This document shows positions 58,468 to 64,000 of a stretch of DNA of 64,000 bases, in pieces (the first letter of the stretch is position 1; every line of letters begins with the position of its first letter). The stretch spans positions 186,001 through 250,000 of the forward strand of contig NZ_CP012160.1 in assembly GCF_001187845.1 (NCBI RefSeq). Direction: 5' to 3'. The notes beneath the pieces are model-generated. The model made no database searches, was not told the origin of the DNA, and saw only the letters and a list, made by a program, of their open reading frames with translations. Made by a program: the position numbers and the translations under genes. This DNA comes from Octadecabacter temperatus. GTDB taxonomy: Bacteria > Pseudomonadota > Alphaproteobacteria > Rhodobacterales > Rhodobacteraceae.

Positions 58468-59178
58468 ATGGCAGACCATTCCCATACACCACAGGAAATT
58501 TCGAAACGCATTAGTGCACCGCAAGGCCGCGGCGTGCTGCGTGACGCGATCTATGGCGCGATTGATGGAACCGTCACGACGTTCGCGATTGTTGCGGGCG
58601 TCGCAGGGGCCGGGCTTTCCCCTTTTGTTGTTGTCGTTTTGGGGTTGGCCAACGTCCTAGCTGACGGTTTTTCCATGGCGGCGGCGAACTATTCAGGGAT
58701 CAAGGCGGAACAGGACAATTACAAACGTATCCGTACGATCGAAGAACGTCACATCAGCGACTACCCTAAGGGTGAATGGCTTGAAGTACGTGAAATCTTG
58801 TCGCGCAAAGGGCTAGATGGTGAGGTTCTTGATAAAGCGACAGACGCAGTAACGCAGGATCGGGAAAACTGGATCGCGCTCATGATGGAGGGCGAATACG
58901 GGTTAGGCGGAATTGATCCGCGACCATTGCGCGCCGCACTCACCACGTTCTTAGCCTTCCTCGCGGCGGGCATGATCCCCGTCCTTCCGTTTCTATTTGG
59001 TCTTGAAAATGCCTTTTGTCTTTCCGCTTGGATGACGATGGCGACGTTCTTCGGCATCGGCGCCCTCAAAAGCCACTGGTCCCTTATTCCGTGGTGGCGC
59101 TCGGCCGCTGAAACGATGTTGATTGGTGGCGCCGCAGCAGGGTTAGCCTATGGCGTCGGCAATTTATTCCACGTTTGA
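58468..59178 (+). CDS. VIT1/CCC1-family metal-ion transporter
   Basis: 236 residues. N-terminal membrane pair with YGAIDGTVTTFAIVAGVAGAG and LGLANVLADGFSMAAANY (residues about 30-75) matches the metal-selecting region of Fe/Mn vacuolar transporters. A cytosolic helical part (about 80-150) is Glu-rich and contains EERHISDYPKGE and EREE-like residues for metal. Three further membrane segments follow. Probably exports or stores Fe(II) or Mn(II). Confidence 0.87.
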   Translation: MADHSHTPQEISKRISAPQGRGVLRDAIYGAIDGTVTTFAIVAGVAGAGLSPFVVVVLGLANVLADGFSMAAANYSGIKAEQDNYKRIRTIEERHISDYPKGEWLEVREILSRKGLDGEVLDKATDAVTQDRENWIALMMEGEYGLGGIDPRPLRAALTTFLAFLAAGMIPVLPFLFGLENAFCLSAWMTMATFFGIGALKSHWSLIPWWRSAAETMLIGGAAAGLAYGVGNLFHV

Positions 59179-59277
59179 GCGGGCGCTGTAAGGTTGGTCC
59201 AGATGATTTCGGAATAGATCGACGGAATTGGTCCGCTCATGCGTATCAATAAGAACTCGATCCATTGGAGACCAAGT

Positions 59278-60036
59278 ATGAACTTACTCAGATCAGCGGC
59301 GATGGTGTTTGCTATCAGTGGAAGCAGCGCACTAGCCCACGAGAATGAGGTCTCCACCGCAGTAAGCGGGGATATGACCTGCATCCATTCGAATGGTGCA
59401 CCGAACCATGACATGGGGCGGTTTCCTAATCGTGCAAACCCGAATGCCTTTCGTGAGCAAGATCTGACATTTTGTTTTCCGACGTCGCCGCGAATGGCGA
59501 TGACCGTTACCACAGGATTGATGACGGTGGGGGTGTCAGCCACAGGCGTACCGATCAGACCTTATACAGCAGGCTATTATGATCCCAACGGGCGGCAGGG
59601 CTTCAGTCAGGACCCGTCTAGCGGTTGGCGTCAACAGGCCATGCACAACCCGCGACGTTTAGGGATGGATGATCAAAACGCCCATGTCGATCGGTCCGGC
59701 CTGTATCACTATCACGCGGTCTCCTCTGATCTTTTGGCCTCACAAGGTGGTTCGCTGATTGGGTATGCGCCCGACGGTTTTGAAATCAGATATAGCCCTA
59801 CATCCGCGACATCGTCATGGCAGTTGAAGACCGGCACACGCTCAACGCCTCCAGGTGGCGCGCATGACGGCACCTTTGAGCAAGACTTCGAATTCAGTGC
59901 GGGAAGCGGGACTTTGGATGAATGCAATGGTGCACTGGTCAACGGGACCTACACTTACTTTGCGACCGACAGCTATCCGTATTACCCACGCTGTTTCAAA
60001 GGTGTGGTCAATCCACAGTTTATGACCCGCAACTAG
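59278..60036 (+). CDS. Secreted YHYH-domain protein
   Basis: 252 residues. Signal peptide MNLLRSAAMVFAISGSSALAHE; ATG 59278 has GGAG eight bases upstream. The hallmark SGLYHYHAV lies near residue 140, followed by GYAPDGFEI and a DFEFSAGSGTLDECNGALVNGTYTYFATDSYPYYPRCFKG ending typical of YHYH proteins. Four cysteines suggest disulfides. The His-rich motif is proposed to bind metal; a link to the VIT transporter next door is only a suggestion. Confidence 0.83.
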   Translation: MNLLRSAAMVFAISGSSALAHENEVSTAVSGDMTCIHSNGAPNHDMGRFPNRANPNAFREQDLTFCFPTSPRMAMTVTTGLMTVGVSATGVPIRPYTAGYYDPNGRQGFSQDPSSGWRQQAMHNPRRLGMDDQNAHVDRSGLYHYHAVSSDLLASQGGSLIGYAPDGFEIRYSPTSATSSWQLKTGTRSTPPGGAHDGTFEQDFEFSAGSGTLDECNGALVNGTYTYFATDSYPYYPRCFKGVVNPQFMTRN

Positions 60037-60106
60037 GGCTTTGGGGCGGGTAACAACACACGTGTAGGGCAGGGCAATAAAACCTGTTCCGATGCGAACT
60101 CGGCCC

Positions 60107-60135
60107 TTGCCACAAACGCCGACTCCCCCTATACG
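60107..60135 (+). promoter_or_regulatory. Candidate promoter of the S10 operon
   Basis: TTGCCA at 60107-60112, 17-base spacer, TATACG at 60130-60135. Predicted start about 60142, 119 bases before rpsJ. A GGGTGCGC/GCGTGCCC hairpin with TTTTCTG begins at 60151, within the first ten bases of the mRNA. Confidence 0.5.
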
Positions 60136-60260
60136 GCCCAAATCCAACACGGGTGCGCCACGGCGTGCCCTTTTCTGTTGGGATATAAAGACGCGATGAG
60201 GGCCTGCGATGAGCGTGGGTCGTCCTCTCCGATCTAAGCCCCAAAGTATGGGTGATGAAC

Positions 60261-60572
60261 ATGGCAGCTAGCCAGAATATTCGCATCCGTCTCAAGGCGT
60301 TTGACTACCGTGTGCTGGATGCGTCCACACAGGAAATCGTCAACACTGCCAAGCGGACAGGTGCATCGGTTCGGGGTCCAATCCCGCTTCCAAACAAAAT
60401 CGAAAAGTTCACAGTTCTTCGTGGACCGCACATCGATAAGAAATCCCGCGATCAATTCGAAATCCGCACGCACAAGCGTTTGCTGGATATCGTCGACCCA
60501 ACACCACAGACTGTGGACGCGCTGATGAAGCTCGACCTCGCTGCCGGCGTTGACGTCGAGATCAAAGTATAA
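60261..60572 (+). CDS. rpsJ: RpsJ, ribosomal protein S10 (NusE)
   Basis: 103 residues. [46 protein letters not shown] blocks are universal. Serves in the 30S head and as NusE in antitermination, contacting NusG. Start chosen at ATG 60261; GTG 60252 and ATG 60255 are in frame and only three residues longer. Confidence 0.97.
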   Translation: MAASQNIRIRLKAFDYRVLDASTQEIVNTAKRTGASVRGPIPLPNKIEKFTVLRGPHIDKKSRDQFEIRTHKRLLDIVDPTPQTVDALMKLDLAAGVDVEIKV

Positions 60573-60584
60573 GGAGCGGATGAT

Positions 60585-61406
60585 ATGTTGCGCTCTGGTG
60601 TAATCGCTAAAAAGGTTGGCATGACCCGCCTTTTTCAAGAGGACGGCCGTCAGATTCCTGTCACCGTTCTACAACTCGAAAGCCTGCAGGTTGTGGCACA
60701 ACGTACTGCTGAAAAGGATGGCTACACAGCTGTTCAACTCGGCGCTGGTACAGCCAAAGCCAAGCGGACATCTGCTGCCATGCGCGGTCACTTTGCAGCT
60801 GCAAAGGTAGAACCTAAGCGTAAGGTTGCTGAATTCCGCGTTGCAGAAGAGAACCTCATCCCTGTTGGGGAAGAGATCATCGCTTCGCATTACTTCGAAG
60901 GCCAATTCGTTGACGTATCTGGTACGTCTATCGGTAAAGGTTTCGCTGGTGCGATGAAGCGCTGGAACTTTGGTGGTTTGCGCGCGACACACGGTGTTTC
61001 GATCTCTCACCGTTCGCACGGTTCCACTGGTCAGTGTCAGGATCCCGGTAAGGTTTTCAAAGGCAAGAAAATGGCTGGTCACATGGGTGCCGCCAAGATC
61101 ACAACACAGAACCTTGTTGTCGTTAAGACAGACACGGATCGTGGCTTGATCATGGTTAAGGGTGCCGTACCTGGCTCCAAAGGCAACTGGGTCACAATCA
61201 AGGATGCGGTTAAGAAGCCAGCGTCTGACAACGTGATCTACCCAGCAGCATTGGCATCCGCCGCAGCCGAAGCCGAGAAGATGGCAGAAGCAGCAGCAGC
61301 CGAAGCAGCCGCCGCAGAAGAAGCAGCAGCAGCCGCAGCCGCAGAAGCCGAACAGGCAGCAGCGGACGCAGCAGAAGCAGATGGGGGTTCCTCCGATGAA
61401 AGCTGA
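60585..61406 (+). CDS. rplC: RplC, ribosomal protein L3, with Ala/Glu-rich tail
   Basis: 273 residues. The globular L3 ends near residue 215 ([18 protein letters not shown]). Before it, [21 protein letters not shown] and the [20 protein letters not shown] block are typical. The extra C-terminal 55 residues are almost entirely Ala and Glu, predicted to be one long helix, a trait seen in several Rhodobacterales. L3 initiates 50S assembly. The last 11 bases overlap rplD. Confidence 0.96.
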   Translation: MLRSGVIAKKVGMTRLFQEDGRQIPVTVLQLESLQVVAQRTAEKDGYTAVQLGAGTAKAKRTSAAMRGHFAAAKVEPKRKVAEFRVAEENLIPVGEEIIASHYFEGQFVDVSGTSIGKGFAGAMKRWNFGGLRATHGVSISHRSHGSTGQCQDPGKVFKGKKMAGHMGAAKITTQNLVVVKTDTDRGLIMVKGAVPGSKGNWVTIKDAVKKPASDNVIYPAALASAAAEAEKMAEAAAAEAAAAEEAAAAAAAEAEQAAADAAEADGGSSDES

Positions 61407-62013
61407 AGCAATCAAACTTGACGGCAAAGCCGCTGGTTCCGTCGATCTTAACGACGCAATCTTTGGTCTTGAGCCGCGCGTGGACATTCTCCACCGTGTG
61501 GTCCGTTGGCAGCGCAACAACGCGCAGGCTGGCACACACAAGGTGAAGACAAGGTCCGAAGTTAAGTACTCCACAAAGAAGATCTATCGTCAGAAAGGTA
61601 CTGGCGGCGCTCGTCACGGTGCTCGTTCTGCTCCGATCTTCCGCGGTGGTGGTATCTACAAAGGTCCTACACCACGTAGCCACGGCCACGAGTTGACTAA
61701 GAAGTTCCGCAAGCTCGGTCTTCGCCACGCACTGTCTGCAAAAGTTGCAGCTGGTGAGTTGGTCATCGTGGACAACATCGACGTGAAAGACGCAAAGACT
61801 TCTGCATTGGCCAAAACGGTCGGCGCATTGGGTTGGAAGCGTTGCTTGATCATCGATGCGACTGTGAACGAAGATTTCGCCGTTGCAGCACGCAACATCA
61901 CATCCATCAACGCTCTGCCTGTTATGGGCGCGAACGTTTATGACATCCTGAAGTCTGACACACTCGTGTTGACCAAGGCTGGTGTCGAAGCACTGGAGGC
62001 TCGTTTAGCATGA
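61396..62013 (+). CDS. rplD: RplD, ribosomal protein L4
   Basis: 205 residues. ATG 61396 lies within the end of rplC; family features are [21 protein letters not shown] with the exit-tunnel loop, and [18 protein letters not shown]. In gamma-proteobacteria L4 also represses the S10 operon; that control is not established here. Stop overlaps rplW by four bases. Confidence 0.97.
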   Translation: MKAEAIKLDGKAAGSVDLNDAIFGLEPRVDILHRVVRWQRNNAQAGTHKVKTRSEVKYSTKKIYRQKGTGGARHGARSAPIFRGGGIYKGPTPRSHGHELTKKFRKLGLRHALSAKVAAGELVIVDNIDVKDAKTSALAKTVGALGWKRCLIIDATVNEDFAVAARNITSINALPVMGANVYDILKSDTLVLTKAGVEALEARLA

Positions 62014-62306
62014 CCACCAAAGCAGAACACTACGACGTGATCCGCAAGCCGATCATCACCGAGAAAGCAACAATGGCGTCTGAAAACAACGCCGTCGTTT
62101 TCGAAGTGGCAATCGACAGCAACAAGCCAATGATCAAAGAAGCTGTTGAAGCTCTCTTCGGTGTAAAGGTCAAAGCGGTCAACACTACGATCACTAAAGG
62201 TAAGGTAAAGCGCTTCCGCGGCCAGCTTGGTACGCGTAAAGACGTCAAGAAAGCCTATGTGACGCTCGAAGAAGGCAACACAATCGACGTATCTACAGGT
62301 CTTTAA
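62010..62306 (+). CDS. rplW: RplW, ribosomal protein L23
   Basis: 98 residues. [18 protein letters not shown] and [26 protein letters not shown] are diagnostic. L23 lies at the tunnel exit and docks trigger factor and SRP. Normally rplB follows directly; here a strong terminator comes 45 bases later. Confidence 0.97.
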   Translation: MTTKAEHYDVIRKPIITEKATMASENNAVVFEVAIDSNKPMIKEAVEALFGVKVKAVNTTITKGKVKRFRGQLGTRKDVKKAYVTLEEGNTIDVSTGL

Positions 62307-62350
62307 ATAGATCGGGCCCGTAAGGGTTAAGATACACGGTTGAGAATTAG

Positions 62351-62390
62351 AAAGGCCCCTTGCTGCAAAGCGAGGGGCCTTTTTTCTTTT
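62351..62390 (+). terminator. Strong intrinsic terminator after rplW
   Basis: AAAGGCCCCTTGCT pairs with AGCGAGGGGCCTTT (one G-U) around GCAA, with TTTTTTCTTTT after it. It cuts the S10 operon after its fourth gene. Confidence 0.9.
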
Positions 62391-62486
62391 GCAGGGATGT
62401 ATCTGCAAAATCGTCAGGCAGCGGGACTGGGTAGCAATCAAAAGCACCCTCCCAATGTGTGGCTCCTCGGCAGCTAAACTGCAAAA

Positions 62487-62519
62487 CGAAAAAGGCCCAC
62501 GCTGTAATGCTGGGCCTTC
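62487..62519 (-). terminator. Terminator of the 62561-62740 small ORF
   Basis: AAGGCCCA (62492-62499) and TGGGCCTT (62511-62518) pair, extended by GC pairs inside; on the minus strand TTTTTCG follows. It lies 42 bases beyond the stop of the small minus-strand ORF, supporting that ORF as a transcription unit. Confidence 0.7.
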
Positions 62520-62560
62520 TACACAATACTATTTGGGTGACCTTATTGGGTCAGGTCGGA

Positions 62561-62740
62561 TTAGGCCGCAGAGCGATCGTTACTTTTCGCCATTTCGTCG
62601 TACTGCTCAAACAACCGCTCGACAGCGACGGCATGCGGCTCAACTGAAACACGAGCATTGCGATGCCGGATGAGAGCCGAGATAAAGCCTCTAACATTCG
62701 AGGTTCTTTCAGTGTTCAGTGTGTTGTTTCCAAACTTCAT
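62561..62740 (-). CDS. Small protein of unknown function (59 residues)
   Basis: ATG at 62740 with GAGGGGG seven bases upstream; stop at 62561; terminator downstream. The protein begins MKFGNNTLNTERTSNVRG, has VAVERLFEQYDEM near 38-50 and ends DRSAA. It has no membrane segment. The NVRG, RLF and terminal RSA elements are also present, in the same order, in the 66-residue protein at 63526-63726, so the two may be paralogues. Its upstream region has an inverted repeat at the predicted promoter. Function unknown. Confidence 0.6.
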   Translation of the reverse strand: MKFGNNTLNTERTSNVRGFISALIRHRNARVSVEPHAVAVERLFEQYDEMAKSNDRSAA

Positions 62741-62771
62741 TACGCGCCCCCTCGGCTTACTTACAATTACT

Positions 62772-62812
62772 GCCTCTAATTACATCAGAGGCCTCCCATA
62801 CAAGTTAGAGGC
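62772..62812. promoter_or_regulatory. Inverted GCCTCTAA/TTAGAGGC repeat, possible operator
   Basis: GCCTCTAA at 62772-62779 and TTAGAGGC at 62805-62812 are perfect inverted copies; between them AGAGGCCTC (62787-62795) gives a further pair of half sites. The cluster overlaps the likely minus-strand promoter (TTGTAT at 62803-62798, ATTAGA at 62780-62775 on the minus strand, 17-base spacer) of the 59-residue ORF. Confidence 0.4.
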
Positions 62813-63135
62813 GAACTGACTAAGACACGAGAATTGACGCTGGGGAAACTGTCCCAAAGGACAGGATTCGGTTGTGAGATTGCCACCTACATTCTCTGTA
62901 AGGGGAAAAGGCCTGAGAATCGCTCAGCGAATCCGTGGGTTACGCCGTGCATGGATCGTTGCGCGCAATGACAACAAGAAACCCAATGCGAGACGGAAGG
63001 CCTTTTCTGGGTCAGGCGATGGGTGTGCTGTTGAAACGAATGAGGCCCGCCGTATTGCTACGACGGGCCAACTGAGAGTGGAGTGCGCTTGTGATGTAAT
63101 CCTAACTGGGGGGCAAGGTGTCACGCCACGCGGCA

Positions 63136-63303
63136 CTAGGTCAATGGAACAGAGGCACCCGTCACATGTAGCTGCAAAATCTTGAGCGACTGGATCGGAG
63201 CCACATATCGGTGAGTTAAGCCGACATGCAGATTGGCACAGGGTTTTGAATCCGACATCAGAGCCTGCGACGATGTCTCCGCAGTATCTGAGTGATGGTT
63301 CAT
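63136..63303 (-). CDS. Small protein candidate (55 residues)
   Basis: ATG at 63303 preceded by AGGAGGAAAGCAC, the best Shine-Dalgarno match in the window, and a stop at 63136. The predicted protein starts MNHHSDTAETSSQALMSD and is followed by a mixed segment with HVGLTHRYVAPIQSL. No family, signal or membrane span. Its frame lies out of phase with a longer, start-less reading (62924-63403). Either a genuine small protein or a chance ORF behind a purine-rich stretch. Confidence 0.4.
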   Translation of the reverse strand: MNHHSDTAETSSQALMSDSKPCANLHVGLTHRYVAPIQSLKILQLHVTGASVPLT

Positions 63304-63460
63304 GTGCTTTCCTCCTGAGCTTCTGTTCGATGAATGTTTCGCATGCGGAGACGACGAAGTCCTGTGGCAATAGAATAGCCGACCGCGCTTTGGTGTGGGT
63401 CACCTATACAATGGGGTAGGTCGTGCTTTTGCGCTGCGCCGGATTGTCCGTGCCCAAGAC

Positions 63461-63497
63461 GCGAAAACTCAGCGCCTCATTGAGGAACGCTGAGTTT
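63461..63497 (-). terminator. Terminator of the 63526-63726 small ORF
   Basis: AAACTCAGCG (63465-63474) and CGCTGAGTTT (63488-63497) are a perfect 10-bp inverted repeat with a 13-base loop; the minus strand reads TTTTCGCG after it. It begins 29 bases after the stop. Confidence 0.65.
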
Positions 63498-63525
63498 CAG
63501 ACCGAAGTGGTAGATTTCGGAAGTG

Positions 63526-63726
63526 TTAGGCGGATCGACCCGCATTGAATGTAAAATCCAAATTGGAAAACAACCGGTCAACAACGTCGACGTCTTGGCT
63601 TAGGCGCGGTCCTCGATACGATGTGGACAACCCTCGGACATTGGCTCTGCGTGGCTGCTCGATACGTTGTGACAATGCAGCAATGCGGCCAGCGCGTGCT
63701 TTCATCAAAAGTGTTTGACCTTTCAT
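63526..63726 (-). CDS. Small basic protein of unknown function (66 residues)
   Basis: ATG at 63726 with GGGAGAAGAAA directly upstream; terminator 29 bases past the stop. The protein is Arg-rich (RAGRIAALSQRIEQPRRANVRG) and ends VDVVDRLFSNLDFTFNAGRSA. It shares NVRG, (V)xxRLF and the RSA end with the 59-residue protein at 62561-62740. A second in-frame ATG would give 59 residues, the same length as that protein. Function unknown. Confidence 0.6.
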   Translation of the reverse strand: MKGQTLLMKARAGRIAALSQRIEQPRRANVRGLSTSYRGPRLSQDVDVVDRLFSNLDFTFNAGRSA

Positions 63727-64000
63727 TTTCTTCTCCCGTCTAAATCATAATGTACCTCTGTTATGACGGGCGAAGGAGCGGAGGTGGTGCTCTACAGCGG
63801 GTAGTTTACGAGGCGTTGGTGTAGCGACGCTATCCGAAGGGGTAGGTGTCGGAGCGCGGCCAGATCGGCATATCTAAAGTCGTGAAGACAGATTATGTTA
63901 CGCTTGTGGAAGGCAACATAGGCCGACGTTTCCACCGGACTGTAAGGAATGCTTTTACATTTGTTTCAGAAAGCCTTTGGTTGTCGGGCTTTTGTCGTTT

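Larger units (their letters stand above)
62391..64000. other. Low-coding region after rplW with small minus-strand ORFs
   Basis: 1.6 kb without any recognised protein family. On the minus strand, three short ORFs have good Shine-Dalgarno sequences and are listed separately. From 63727 to the window end I see only unsupported fragments. The rest holds the listed terminators and a cluster of inverted GCCTC/GAGGC repeats at 62772-62812. Composition is less protein-like than elsewhere, consistent with an accessory insertion between rplW and the remainder of the S10 operon. Confidence 0.6.

Noticed and set aside
62924..63403. 159-codon minus-strand frame and a 103-codon plus-strand frame (62874-63185) after rplW
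   Set aside because: Neither has a convincing ribosome-binding site, they overlap each other, and their sequences look non-globular. The 55-codon frame with a perfect Shine-Dalgarno sequence is better supported.
63780..63950. Minus-strand frame of about 57 codons containing AYVAFHKRNIICLHDF
   Set aside because: Open but lacks an ATG and a ribosome-binding site; could be a remnant, but nothing supports a gene call.
1..64000. CRISPR arrays, rRNA genes, insertion sequences
   Set aside because: No regularly spaced repeats, no rRNA-like stretches and no transposase motifs were found on either strand.

Overview
This is a chromosomal housekeeping window from an alphaproteobacterium, most likely a marine member of the Rhodobacteraceae (Roseobacter group). 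The case rests on: the gene order chvI-chvG-hprK-rapZ-manX-ptsH beside pckA; a long methylsuccinyl-CoA-dehydrogenase-type acyl-CoA dehydrogenase of the ethylmalonyl-CoA pathway; DUF1491, DUF6473 and HIG1-type small proteins typical of this family; an Ala/Glu-rich tail on ribosomal protein L3; and moderately high GC. No rRNA, CRISPR array, prophage or insertion sequence is visible. Genus assignment is not possible from sequence reading alone.

Layout. 1-11.1 kb: partial ispH and a NYN-domain protein on the minus strand, then a long plus-strand run folK, rpoZ, rsh, DUF2062, pdxJ, two small proteins, a LysE-type exporter, acpS, lepB, rnc, era, DUF1491 and recO, many with 4-base overlaps. 11-17 kb: small secreted proteins, mcd-type dehydrogenase, TSUP permease, DUF3859 protein and pckA. 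17.2-21.8 kb: the ChvI/ChvG two-component system fused in an operon with an incomplete, regulatory PTS (HprK, EIIA-Man, HPr) and RapZ. 21.8-28.7 kb: acyltransferase, 3-hydroxybutyryl-CoA dehydrogenase, DUF6473, etfBA with a cobalamin adenosyltransferase and a HIG1-type membrane protein, an SDR and an SH3-domain protein. 28.8-33.2 kb: parC, a lipoprotein and the first EF-Tu gene.

33-51.7 kb: accessory genes around tRNA-Trp, then the classical secE-nusG-rplKA-rplJL-rpoBC region, loosened by inserted genes (sulfotransferase-like, DUF1304, DUF3179, MYG1). 51.7-53.9 kb: an ankyrin gene broken by one in-frame stop, and a DMT-family transporter. 54.1-58.3 kb: str operon rpsL-rpsG-fusA-tuf. 58.4-60.0 kb: VIT-family transporter and YHYH protein. 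60.2-62.3 kb: rpsJ-rplC-rplD-rplW, which ends in a strong terminator instead of running on into rplB. The last 1.7 kb holds only three short minus-strand ORFs with good ribosome-binding sites, two of them possibly related.

The carbon side of the window is coherent: mcd, 3-hydroxybutyryl-CoA dehydrogenase, EtfAB (electron acceptor for acyl-CoA dehydrogenases), an adenosyltransferase (cofactor for B12-dependent mutases) and pckA together suit assimilation of acetate and C4 acids followed by gluconeogenesis, with ChvGI and the PTS proteins as likely regulators. Points most worth a second look are stop-codon-anchored hairpins after tuf-1, tuf-2, nusG, rplA and rpoB; a near-consensus promoter plus intrinsic terminator ahead of rpsL that would make a roughly 130-nt RNA; the identical tuf copies; the small-ORF region after rplW; and the broken ankyrin gene. 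I found no clear-cut new multi-gene system.
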